DNA of 64,000 nt. Source: Phenylobacterium deserti. Its GTDB lineage: Bacteria; Pseudomonadota; Alphaproteobacteria; Caulobacterales; Caulobacteraceae. The translations under genes were made by a program, and so were the position numbers. The number at the start of each line of letters is the position of its first letter. Position 1 is the stretch's first letter. Positions 44,121-52,280 of this stretch are shown here, one piece after another. Below the pieces are notes generated by a model. It worked only from the letters and a program-made list of their open reading frames with translations. It made no database searches and had not been told where the DNA came from. Location: NCBI GenBank assembly GCA_945883235.1, contig CAMCXF010000003.1, forward strand, positions 62,001 through 126,000, given 5' to 3'.

Positions 44121-44333
44121 CATTGCTGGAGTTTAGGCGCAACGAATATCAACGGAGGGAGCGGGCTGTCAGACGGTTCTGTCGGAAATGTCAGATCAAA
44201 GCCGCCGAGGGTGCTGGCAGTGCAAGGGCAACTCGTCTCAAGCAATGTCCGCTTTCCCCCCATCTGAGACGTTCACAACGTCTGCTTTCGGGGTGTTCCT
44301 AAGTCCCAACAGCCAAGCTCGCTACATGCCGAC

Positions 44334-45929
44334 CTACCGCACGATCCTGTAGATCGAATTCTCCACGTCTGACGCCAGATAGATCACCCCGGTCTCGCCG
44401 ACGGCGATGCCGGCTCCGGTCAAGCCGGGCTGGGTTTCGAAGCCGACGGGGAGGTTGTCGATCACTTGCTTCCGGGTGCCGGTTTTGGGGTCGATCTCGA
44501 TGATACGGCGGGCCCCGACCTCCAGGACCAGGACCTGGCCGGTGGTGGTGACGGCGATGGCTTTGGGGCGGTTAAGGCCCTCGGCCAGGGTGGTAGAAGC
44601 GCCAGTGGCGGGGTCAACCCGGGTCACGCGCCCGGCGTCGATCTCGGCGACCAGGATTGAGCCATCGGCGGCCATCGCCAGGCCGGCGGGACCCTTCAGG
44701 CCGCTGCGCAGGACGGTGCGGACGTCGCCGCGCACCTGGACCAGATTGCCGCTGCCGATCTCGGCGACCATCAGCGAGCCGCCCGGCATCATGATCGCGT
44801 CGGCGGGGACCTTGAAGTCGCCCATCAGCGCGGTGCTCTTGCCGGTGGTCTGGTCGAAGACCTGCACGGTGCCGGTGGCGACGCCCGACAGGTAAACGCT
44901 GTTGCCGCTGACGCTGACGCCGGTGGGGTAGTCGAGGTGGGTGGGGCCGTGGGCGCGCGCGATGTCGGTGACCTTGCCGGTGGTGCCGTCCACGGAACGA
45001 TAGGCGAAGACGTCGGCCACATAGAGGGTGTCGTGGCCGTCCTTGCTGGTCACGGCGATGTCAGCGGGAATGGCAAGGCCGCCGCCCGGCACCACCTGGC
45101 GCAGGGCGCCGGTTTTGACATTGACCTCCTGGATGCCGTTGTCGGCCATGTTGGAGACAAACACGCGGTCGTCTCGGCTGACGGCGATGTTGTCCAGCGA
45201 GCTGGAGAGCTGGGCGACCTTGGTCTTGCTGCCGGTCTTGATATCGACGGCGAACAGCTCGCCGCTCTCCGTGGCGATCACATAGAGCACGTTCCTGGAG
45301 TTGAACTTGGCGGCGGCCGGGGTCTTGAAGCCGTCGGCGACCACGGTGACCGCGCCGGTATCGGGGTTGATCTTGACCACCTGGTTCTTGAACCACAGTG
45401 GGCCGTAGAGCATGCCGTCGGGTCCCGGCGCGAAGCTGTTGAACCCGCCGACCGGGCCGGTGATGGCGCGGGGTGGTTTGATGCCTTTGGGGTCAAGCTC
45501 CCACACCCCGTCGCCCTGGAAGACCTGACCGAGGAACAGGCGTTTGCCGTCGCGGCTGAAGGCGATGGAATTGGCCCCGGGCATGTCCTTGGCCAGCACC
45601 GTGACAGGGCCGTTGCCGATACGGCTGCGGACGAGGCTGGCCGAGATCGAGGTCCAGACGACCTGGCCGCCGGGGCCAAAAGCCATGTCATCGGCCATGC
45701 CCTCAGGAGGCTTTTCGATGACGCGAATGGCCCCGGTGTCGACATTGACGCCGTAGAGGGTCTGGCCGACCACGCTGCCGGCATAGAGCTCGCCAGACGG
45801 CGCGAACTTGATGCCGTGGACACCCTTGAAGGCGGAGCCTTGGACCAGTTTGGTGATCGTCTGCGCCTGGGCGGGCTCTGCGGAACCAAGCGACAGAACA
45901 AGGCCGACACACAGTCCGAATTTAAGCAT
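44334..45929 (-). CDS. Secreted SMP-30/NHL-type beta-propeller protein
   Basis: A 531-residue exported protein. The signal peptide MLKFGLCVGLVLSLGSAEPAQA-Q is followed by repeated units of roughly 40-45 residues with GxLYxxxxxxxxVxxxDxxTG patterns (GVNVDTGAIRVIE, VKINPDTGAVTVVADG, VDIKTGSKTKVAQL, VDPATGASTTLAEG, IDPKTGTRKQVIDN). About 11-12 units suggest two propellers. No catalytic residues are obvious; relatives include SMP-30 lactonases and NHL scaffold proteins. GGGAGG is 5 nt before ATG 45929. The same frame is open to 46151, but the upstream part is not protein-like. Confidence 0.8.
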   Translation of the reverse strand: MLKFGLCVGLVLSLGSAEPAQAQTITKLVQGSAFKGVHGIKFAPSGELYAGSVVGQTLYGVNVDTGAIRVIEKPPEGMADDMAFGPGGQVVWTSISASLVRSRIGNGPVTVLAKDMPGANSIAFSRDGKRLFLGQVFQGDGVWELDPKGIKPPRAITGPVGGFNSFAPGPDGMLYGPLWFKNQVVKINPDTGAVTVVADGFKTPAAAKFNSRNVLYVIATESGELFAVDIKTGSKTKVAQLSSSLDNIAVSRDDRVFVSNMADNGIQEVNVKTGALRQVVPGGGLAIPADIAVTSKDGHDTLYVADVFAYRSVDGTTGKVTDIARAHGPTHLDYPTGVSVSGNSVYLSGVATGTVQVFDQTTGKSTALMGDFKVPADAIMMPGGSLMVAEIGSGNLVQVRGDVRTVLRSGLKGPAGLAMAADGSILVAEIDAGRVTRVDPATGASTTLAEGLNRPKAIAVTTTGQVLVLEVGARRIIEIDPKTGTRKQVIDNLPVGFETQPGLTGAGIAVGETGVIYLASDVENSIYRIVR

Positions 45930-46358
45930 GCGACCCTCCCAGGTCATTCCTGCCCTGGCACGGTAGAAAGCTTGGGGGATTGAAGGAAGCGGGACACGAG
46001 CACATCCTTCGCACCCGCCTCCCTCAATCGCCGACGATCTGCTCCACTCCGATCCTGGAATATGACATATGTAATTTACAATAAGGTTAAGCGGTAGAGA
46101 GGCGGGATATAGATCCGGGCGACATAGCTGGCCGCCAACGGCGCGCGCCACCTTGCCCTTTATCCAGGAGCACTATGACCCCAATTCAGGCCCGCTTACT
46201 GTCCACTTGATTATAGACCTACTTGTGACAAACGCCGGAATCAAACTGCCTTGCAAACTGGCGAAGCCGGGCTGGCCCCACTGGGCGGTTCCGCGTATTC
46301 AGCCAAAGCTGCAGGAAGCCGGAGCGTTCCATGGGGCTACGGAAAAGGGACGTGATCC
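45930..46358. other. 429-bp intergenic region with AT-rich core
   Basis: No supported gene. An AT-rich stretch at about 46060-46095 (ATGACATATGTAATTTACAA) is a likely promoter region for the propeller gene. At 46220-46235 the 16-mer TACTTGTGACAAACGC is identical to one half of the TetR operator region at 7313-7328, without its second arm. A 102-aa plus-strand ORF starting at 46153 overlaps the hydrolase gene and is not credible. Confidence 0.45.
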
Positions 46359-47210
46359 CTATCTCCGTTTCGCCAGTGTCCCCTCCAGCCACGCCACCAG
46401 ATCGCCCACCACCTCGGCGCGGTTGGTCTCGTTCAGCATCTCGTGGCGGCCGCCGGGATAGACCTTGAGCGTCACGTCTAGGCCCGCGGCGCGGTAGGCC
46501 GTGATCAGGGGGGTGAGGCGTTCCAGTTTCTGGTTGATGGGGTCCTCGTCGCCCACGAACACATAGACGGGCAGGCCGGGCTTTACGGCTGCCAGCGCGG
46601 TCGGCGTGGCCCCGCGCTCGCGCAGGGCCGCGAAGCTCGTGGCACTGCCCTCGGTAAACTGGATGCCGCAGAAGGGGTCGGCGATGTAGCGGTCAACCTC
46701 GGCGGCGTCGCGGCTCAGCCAGTCGTAAGGCGTGCGTGGGTTGGAGTAGACGCTGTTGGGGCCGCCTTTCAAGCGGGGGCCGGGGCCTGCGGTGCCCGAC
46801 AGCACCAGGGCGTCGATCAGCCCGGAGTGGTCCAGCAGGTAAGCCTGGGCGAACATGGCGCCCATCGAATGGCCCATCAGCACCAGTGGCAGGTCGGGGT
46901 GCTCGGCCCGCGCGCGGCGGGAGAGGACGGCCATGTCATCCACCGCGGCGGGCGCGCCGCCGGGACCGAAGTCGCCCAGCCTGCTCATGCCCGAGGTCTG
47001 GCCGTGGCCCCGGTGGTCGGCGGTATAGATCACCCAGCCGGCCGGCATCACGGGACCCAAGGGGCCGAAGTAGCGCCCTGCGTGCTCGCCGGCACCGTGG
47101 GCCAACTGAAGCACGCCCCGGGGTTGGACATCCGGGTCGCGCCAGAGGAATCCGGCCAGGCCGGTGCCGTCCGCGCCCTCGTAGCGGAACCGCGTTTTGG
47201 TGGCACCCAT
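46359..47210 (-). CDS. Alpha/beta hydrolase, monoacylglycerol-lipase-like
   Basis: A 283-residue serine hydrolase. The oxyanion region is LQLAHGAGEHAGRYFGPL with the HGxxEHxGRY motif of monoglyceride lipases, then YTADHRGHGQTSG, and the nucleophile elbow VLMGHSMGAMFAQ. The acid is probably the Asp of FVGDEDPI, and the His lies in YPGGRHEMLNE. It likely cleaves monoacylglycerols or similar esters in the cytoplasm, since it has no signal peptide. AGGAG is 6 nt upstream of ATG 47210; the longer frame to 47291 overlaps the ompW-like gene. Confidence 0.88.
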   Translation of the reverse strand: MGATKTRFRYEGADGTGLAGFLWRDPDVQPRGVLQLAHGAGEHAGRYFGPLGPVMPAGWVIYTADHRGHGQTSGMSRLGDFGPGGAPAAVDDMAVLSRRARAEHPDLPLVLMGHSMGAMFAQAYLLDHSGLIDALVLSGTAGPGPRLKGGPNSVYSNPRTPYDWLSRDAAEVDRYIADPFCGIQFTEGSATSFAALRERGATPTALAAVKPGLPVYVFVGDEDPINQKLERLTPLITAYRAAGLDVTLKVYPGGRHEMLNETNRAEVVGDLVAWLEGTLAKRR

Positions 47211-47274
47211 GGTGAGCTCCTGGTGGCCGGTGAAGCTGAGCAGTGGCGGACAGGATACCCGGTCTCCGTGGCTC

Positions 47275-47877
47275 TCAACACCCCTTGCCACCGTGCCCGG
47301 TCCGGGGCGTGGCCGCCGATCGGGGCGGCCAGAATTTGTAGCCGACGCCCGCCGAGACCACCCAGGGGTCCAGGTTGACTTTGGACTTCAGGGTTCCGCC
47401 GCTGATGCTGGCTCTTGTGTCGAAGAATACCTTCTTGACGTCGACGTTGGCGCTCCAGGGGCCGCCGACCGCGACGTCGACGCCGGTCTGCAGGGCGTAG
47501 CCGAAGCCGTCCTTCAGTTTGACGCTAAAGCCGTTCCGGTTCTTGCCGTTGTGGAACAGCATGTAGTGCACGCCCACTCCGACATACGGGCTGACCTGGG
47601 CGGCAGGCGCGAATTGGTACTGCAGGGAGACCACCGGCGGCAGCACCCAGGTCTTGTGGACGGTCAGGTCAGTGGCAGGGCCCCGGGCGCGGACCTGGTG
47701 CTCGGTGGTGGTGGCGATCACCTCGACGGCCACATGGTCGCTGAGGAAGTACGACAGGCCGATGGAAGGCTTGTAGTTCGAATTGCCGATGACCAGCGCA
47801 ATGCGCAGGCCCGCGGCGTTAGCCTGGCCGATGGCCATGCATAGAACGAGCCCGACCGCGATAACGACGCTGCGCAT
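47275..47877 (-). CDS. OmpW-family outer-membrane protein, altered at both ends
   Basis: A 200-residue protein with signal peptide MRSVVIAVGLVLCMAIGQANA and OmpW-like strands (SIGLSYFLSDHVAVEVIATT, VLPPVVSLQYQFAPAAQVSPYVGVGVHY, GYALQTGVDVAVGGPWSANVDVKKVF). Normal OmpW begins its mature part with about two further strands; here the mature protein enters the barrel at GNSNYKPSIGL, so the first hairpin looks deleted. The barrel's usual final strand, SAGVGYKF, is followed by an 18-residue hydrophilic tail (WPPRSAATPR...), beginning with TGG where a stop would be expected. OmpW forms a narrow 8-stranded hydrophobic channel. The altered version may assemble poorly. Confidence 0.75.
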   Translation of the reverse strand: MRSVVIAVGLVLCMAIGQANAAGLRIALVIGNSNYKPSIGLSYFLSDHVAVEVIATTTEHQVRARGPATDLTVHKTWVLPPVVSLQYQFAPAAQVSPYVGVGVHYMLFHNGKNRNGFSVKLKDGFGYALQTGVDVAVGGPWSANVDVKKVFFDTRASISGGTLKSKVNLDPWVVSAGVGYKFWPPRSAATPRTGHGGKGC

Positions 47878-48073
47878 ACAAAATGTCCCCGACGGTTGGG
47901 TAACGCCTCACGAGGGCCGATGTTCCTGGTCGCACCTGCGGCATTTTGGTTGTGGTTGCCGGTGCTGGAGCGGGTTCCTATCCCTTAATTGTGGCACCAT
48001 CGTCCCTTAACGCCTGGCCGCTAGTGTGTCTGCGAACGGCGCTGAGGGGTGTCGCCTGGTGGGGAGGCGTAGC

Positions 48074-48418
48074 ATGCGCGCAGAGGGAGTGGCCGCTCTG
48101 GCACCGCAGATCGCGGGCCTGGCTCGCAAGCTGTTCGCCCGGCTGTACGGCAATCAGGACAACCGCGTCAGCCTGCAGGAAGTGAAACACTCCGGCATCC
48201 TGCGCAAGCTGGGCCAGGCACGGTCGGACGCAGAGGAAAAGGAGGTTTTCGAGACGGCGGATACCAACCGCGACGGGGTGTTGAGCCGCGGCGAAAGCTT
48301 CGCTTTCTTCAACGGGCTTATGCAGGGCTCGCCGGAGATCCTGGTCCTGATCACCATGCTGGTGGCCAACGATCCCGATCCCGCCTCGACTTCGAAGACT
48401 GTCCTGAAGCCGCCGTAG
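48074..48418 (+). CDS. EF-hand calcium-binding protein (ends at internal amber)
   Basis: A 114-residue product. The canonical EF-hand loop DTNRDGVLSRGE (D1, N3, D5, G6, L8, E12) lies near residues 75-86, and a degenerate partner (GNQDNRVSLQEV) lies about 45 residues earlier. GGAGG sits 6 nt before ATG 48074. The reading frame ends at TAG 48416-48418 but continues in the same frame with protein-like sequence to TGA 48599-48601, so this may be the truncated form of a protein of about 175 residues. There is no clear signal peptide. The gene stands alone, upstream of a serine-hydrolase gene. Confidence 0.65.
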   Translation: MRAEGVAALAPQIAGLARKLFARLYGNQDNRVSLQEVKHSGILRKLGQARSDAEEKEVFETADTNRDGVLSRGESFAFFNGLMQGSPEILVLITMLVANDPDPASTSKTVLKPP

Positions 48419-48601
48419 GCGAGTGAAGAGGAGCTGGAGAAAGCGACCGACAAGACGGCTGCTACCGGACCCGGTGTCACGGGTCCGAATGCGTCAGGTC
48501 GGACCGCCGCGCCGGCTTACGGCCAAGCCCTGTTTTTGGCCGCGGAAGCCTTCAGAACCGCTCACGTGCAGCCGGAAACCGGCATCGACGTCACGGCCTG
48601 A
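48419..48601 (+). pseudogene. In-frame 3' remainder of the EF-hand gene beyond the amber codon
   Basis: Directly after TAG the same frame encodes ASEEELEKATDKTAATGPGV, then VTGPNASGRTAAPAYGQALF and LAAEAFRTAHVQPETGIDVT, closing at TGA 48599-48601. The composition is normal and there are no further stops in 60 codons. Either a nonsense mutation inactivated the C-terminal third or occasional readthrough occurs. Confidence 0.55.
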
Positions 48602-48641
48602 ATGAGACTAGGTTGACCCCAACGAAAAGGGGAGGCCGCTG

Positions 48642-49868
48642 ATGACCATAATTCACCGCCGCGAACTGCTACTCGGCGTTGGCGCGGCAGCGATCGCATC
48701 GTCTGTCGGTGCCCAGCCCCGCGAGGTGGCGGCGCAGAATGCGCTGGACACTACGGCAGAGAACCAGGCCGCGACCTTCCGCAACCAGGATCAGTACCGT
48801 CCGGTCCGGATGATCCGCGCCGGGAGTCGCGTGCGCGCTTTGCCGCCGCATGCGCGGTCGTTGCAGGGGCTGGCGTTTGAGAGCGGCGGGGCGACACGTT
48901 TGCTGGATGACTACATGACGCGCCGCCGCACGGCGGGCCTCCTGGTGTTGAAGCGCGGTGAAGTGGCGCTGGAGCGCTACGGCATGGGCAATGGGCCGGA
49001 AAGCCGCTGGACCAGTTTTTCCACCGCCAAGTCGATGACCTCCACCCTGGCCGGGGCGGCCCTGCACGACGGATCGATCAGGAGCCTGGATGACCCCGTG
49101 GAACGCTACCTGCCGCAGATGACGGGCAGCGTCTACGAGGGCGTCAGCGTGCGCAACGTGATGCGGATGGCCTCGGGCGTGGCCTGGGACGAGCAGTATG
49201 ATCCCAAGGGCAAGTCAGACATCGTGAACCTGGGGGCCGCGATGGCCGGCCAGAAGGACGGCGCGGTGCTGAACCTGATGCGCACCCGGGCCCGCGCCGG
49301 GGCGCAAGGGGCGAAGTTCAACTATTCGACCGGGGAGAGTTGCCTGCTGGGGGCGGTTGTGCGCGCCGCCGTGGGTCGACCGCTGTCGGACTACTACGCC
49401 GACAGGGTCTGGGGTCCGGCGGGCATGGAGGCAGACGGCTACTGGCAGCTTGAATCAAAAGAAGGGCTGGAGCTTGCGGGCCTGGGTGTCAGCGCGCGCC
49501 TGCGCGATTTCGGGCGGTTCGGCCAGTTCATCCTGGAAGACGGCTTGGCGGGCGGTGTGCGATACCTGCCCGTGGGCTGGCGCGACCTGGCCGGACAGCC
49601 CGATACCGAGGCCACCGGTTTCGGCAAGCTGGAGAAGGACTATCCGCTGGGCTACGGCTATCAGTGGTGGACGCTGCCCCGAAAGGCCGGGACCGCCCAC
49701 GATGGGGCCTTCACCGCCCAGGGAATTTTCGGCCAGTTCGTCTACGTCAATCCGCGCGAGCAGGTGGTGGCTGTGGTCTGGAGCGCCTGGCGCGATGCCT
49801 GGCAGACAGCGACCGAGTTCGAGACCTATGCCCTGCTGGCCGCCGCCGTGGAGGCGCTGCGGAATTGA
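48642..49868 (+). CDS. Exported SxxK serine hydrolase (beta-lactamase fold), Tat-like signal
   Basis: A 408-residue class C/DD-peptidase-like protein. The N-terminus IHRRELLLGVGAAAIASSVGA has twin arginines and a hydrophobic stretch, resembling a Tat signal. The nucleophile motif is STAK (S127-K130), the second motif NYSTGE carries Y228, and the C-terminal THDGAF-like AHDGAFTAQG occupies the KTG/HxG position. Members hydrolyse esters, amides or D-amino-acid peptides. It is one of three SxxK hydrolases in this 11-kb region. ATG 48642 is the first codon after GGGGAGG. Confidence 0.85.
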   Translation: MTIIHRRELLLGVGAAAIASSVGAQPREVAAQNALDTTAENQAATFRNQDQYRPVRMIRAGSRVRALPPHARSLQGLAFESGGATRLLDDYMTRRRTAGLLVLKRGEVALERYGMGNGPESRWTSFSTAKSMTSTLAGAALHDGSIRSLDDPVERYLPQMTGSVYEGVSVRNVMRMASGVAWDEQYDPKGKSDIVNLGAAMAGQKDGAVLNLMRTRARAGAQGAKFNYSTGESCLLGAVVRAAVGRPLSDYYADRVWGPAGMEADGYWQLESKEGLELAGLGVSARLRDFGRFGQFILEDGLAGGVRYLPVGWRDLAGQPDTEATGFGKLEKDYPLGYGYQWWTLPRKAGTAHDGAFTAQGIFGQFVYVNPREQVVAVVWSAWRDAWQTATEFETYALLAAAVEALRN

Positions 49869-49932
49869 GATTGGAGCCGGTTGTTCTATCGCATAACGTG
49901 TATACTGGGCTGCGTCGGCTCGGGAGTGCGTC

Positions 49933-51597
49933 ATGGCCGGGATCACCCTCGCGCAGGTCTATGCTGGCCTGCACTATGCCGATGGCTCGAGGTGGACCGG
50001 TCCGACCCTTTCCTTCAGCATCCCCACCGCCAGCAGCTTATGGTCGCCTTTCTCCTACCCCCAGGGCGATGAGCCCTCGAACGTCGATTTTGGGGTCCTG
50101 ACCACCAGCCAGGGCAGCGCCTTTCGGCTGGCGATGTTCATGTGGGATCGACTGATCAATCTGAACTTTGTCGAAGTCCCGGACGATGCGACCGGGTCTG
50201 GTCAGATCCGGATCGCGTTCACCGATACCTCGGACTACCTCGACCCGGGCGAGGATGCCGCCGCCTATGCCTATCCGCCACCGGTCGTGGGATCCGGCAC
50301 CGCCGCGTTCGAGGGCGATATCTGGATTGATGGGGAATATCGGGGGGAAGAGTTCGAATTTGGCGGGTTTCTGTTCCTGACCTTGCTACACGAGATCGGA
50401 CACGTCCTCGGATTGAAGCACCCGTTTGAAGACACCCTGCTGCCTACAGAGTTCGACAATACCCGCTACACGGTTATGGCCTACAACGACTTCGACGATG
50501 CGTGGTACCGGTTCTTCTACCTCGAGAACGGGCAAGTCACTGGGGCGACGTTCCTTGTCCAGCCAACGACACCGATGCCCCTGGACATACTGGCGATTCA
50601 GGGTCTCTACGGCGCGGCGACCAACATCGAGCAGGGGGCTACGACCTACGAGTTCGACACCCGCTTTCCGGTTATGGAAACCGTGGTCGACAGCGGGGGC
50701 ATAGACACCTTTGACATGTCGGACCACACGCGGCCGTCCGTGGTGAACCTGACGCCGGGCGCATTTTCCAGCATCGGGTACCTGTCCATAGAGGCTCAAC
50801 TCGCTTTCTGGCGCGGGCAGTTTCCGGACACGCCGGCGTCCTTCTTTTCCGATGCTCTGAATCGGCCGGGTGGCTACACTTGGTCGAACAATGTTGCGAC
50901 CTCGCAGGACACGGTGATCGAGAATGTCCGGGCGGGATCCGGTAACGATACGATCAACGGCAATGCCGCCGACAACAGCCTGTCCGGCGGGGCGGGGTCT
51001 GACCGGATCTACGGCAGCACTGGCAACGACATCATCGAGGGTGGGTCGGCCGGGGTTGCGGGCAACTACCTGCGCGGCGACGAGGGCAACGACAGCATCA
51101 CAGGCGGTAACAATTTCGACGATGCAAATGGCAACATGGGCAATGACACGGTCGCAACCGGCGACGGCGATGACTTCTGCGTCGGCGGCAAGGACAATGA
51201 CGTTCTGTTCGGCGATGAGGGCAATGACTTCGTCTATGGCAATCTGGGTGACGACAGTTGCACCGGTGGCGGCGGCAACGACACAGTTCGCGGCGGACAG
51301 GGGACAGACGCCCTGAGTGGTGGCGGCGGAAACGACTTCGTATCCGGCGACCGTGGCGACGACACCATGACGGGCGGGGCGGGGGCCGACATCTTCCACT
51401 CCTCCAGTGACGCCGGAATCGATCGGATTCTGGACTTCAGCCTGGCTGACGGTGATCGCGTGCTGCTTGATCCCGGAACGGCCTTCACCGTGATGCAGGT
51501 TGGCGGCGATACAATAGTCCAGATGAGCAATGCGCAGGTGGTGCTGGTCGGTTTTTCGATGTCGAGCCTATCGGCTGGAACCATCTTCGGCGCCTGA
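49933..51597 (+). CDS. RTX metalloprotease (serralysin/matrixin-like, M10)
   Basis: A 554-residue secreted zinc protease. The metzincin motif HEIGHVLGLKH is at 153-163 and the Met-turn VMAYN at 181-185. From about residue 335 there are RTX nonapeptides of the GGxGxDxxx type (GSGNDTING, GGAGSDRIYG, GDEGNDSITG, GGGGNDTVRGG, GGGGNDFVSG, GGAGADIFH), which fold as a calcium beta-roll. No N-terminal signal is present, and the C-terminus is hydrophobic as in type I secretion substrates. No ABC exporter, HlyD or TolC gene is adjacent, so secretion must use an unlinked system. Confidence 0.9.
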   Translation: MAGITLAQVYAGLHYADGSRWTGPTLSFSIPTASSLWSPFSYPQGDEPSNVDFGVLTTSQGSAFRLAMFMWDRLINLNFVEVPDDATGSGQIRIAFTDTSDYLDPGEDAAAYAYPPPVVGSGTAAFEGDIWIDGEYRGEEFEFGGFLFLTLLHEIGHVLGLKHPFEDTLLPTEFDNTRYTVMAYNDFDDAWYRFFYLENGQVTGATFLVQPTTPMPLDILAIQGLYGAATNIEQGATTYEFDTRFPVMETVVDSGGIDTFDMSDHTRPSVVNLTPGAFSSIGYLSIEAQLAFWRGQFPDTPASFFSDALNRPGGYTWSNNVATSQDTVIENVRAGSGNDTINGNAADNSLSGGAGSDRIYGSTGNDIIEGGSAGVAGNYLRGDEGNDSITGGNNFDDANGNMGNDTVATGDGDDFCVGGKDNDVLFGDEGNDFVYGNLGDDSCTGGGGNDTVRGGQGTDALSGGGGNDFVSGDRGDDTMTGGAGADIFHSSSDAGIDRILDFSLADGDRVLLDPGTAFTVMQVGGDTIVQMSNAQVVLVGFSMSSLSAGTIFGA

Positions 51598-51702
51598 CGC
51601 GCCCGCTCCACAGCCAAGCCGCGCCCGAAAACGGCCCCTTTTCGATCCGATTGAGTCCCTTATTGAAGCAGTCGGGGGGCTCAAGAGGAAAGAGGAGCTC
51701 AG

Positions 51703-52272
51703 ATGATTCAGCACGGTTCGAAGATGATGATGGCTGCGGCGGTCGTCGTGGGAATGGCAGGTCTCGGCGGCTGCGCCACCAAGGGTTTTGTTCGCGAGAA
51801 TGTGGCGGTTGTCGGCTCTCGTGTCGATGTGGTGTCCACAGAGCTCGCGGCAGTCGGCGGTACGGCCAAGGACGCTCTGGACCGGGCCACCGCGGCCGGC
51901 AAACTGGCAGAAGGCAAGTTTCTGTTCGCCGAAGTGTTGTCGGACGACAGCATGAAGTTCCCGGTGGACGAGGCGTCGCTGTCGCCGGAAGCCCAGGCCC
52001 GGCTGGATGCCTTTGTCGAAAAGCTGAAGACTGACAATCGCAACGTCTATGTCGAGGTCCAGGGCCATACGGACGCCACTGTTCCCAAGGATCACAACTA
52101 TCGGCTGGGCGAGGCGCGGGCCGAGACCGTGCGTCGTTACCTCAACCAGCATGGCGTTGCGCTGAACCGGATCGGGACGATTTCCTATGGTCCTGATGCG
52201 CCCGCCGCCAGCAACGAGGATCGCGACGGTCGACAGCAAAATCGGCGCGTGGTCCTGATCGTATTGACCTAG
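51703..52272 (+). CDS. OmpA-family peptidoglycan-binding lipoprotein
   Basis: A 189-residue protein. A lipobox LGGC ends the signal sequence (MMMAAAVVVGMAGLGGC). A helical spacer (about 25-65) precedes the OmpA-like domain: YVEVQGHTDATVPKDHNYRLGEARAETVRRYL is the DAP-binding core, followed by RIGTISYGPDAP and NRRVVLIV. It probably tethers the outer membrane to peptidoglycan, like Pal or YiaD. AGAGGAGC precedes ATG 51703. A Pro-rich membrane protein follows 8 bp later. Confidence 0.88.
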   Translation: MIQHGSKMMMAAAVVVGMAGLGGCATKGFVRENVAVVGSRVDVVSTELAAVGGTAKDALDRATAAGKLAEGKFLFAEVLSDDSMKFPVDEASLSPEAQARLDAFVEKLKTDNRNVYVEVQGHTDATVPKDHNYRLGEARAETVRRYLNQHGVALNRIGTISYGPDAPAASNEDRDGRQQNRRVVLIVLT

Positions 52273-52280
52273 GCCTGGCT

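Noticed and set aside
46153..46461. 102-aa plus-strand ORF
   Set aside because: Overlaps the 3' end of the lipase-like gene, has no ribosome-binding site and no protein-like composition.
50930..51400. Short tandem DNA repeats that could suggest a CRISPR or VNTR
   Set aside because: They encode the RTX nonapeptides of the metalloprotease in frame; spacing and sequence are coding-driven.
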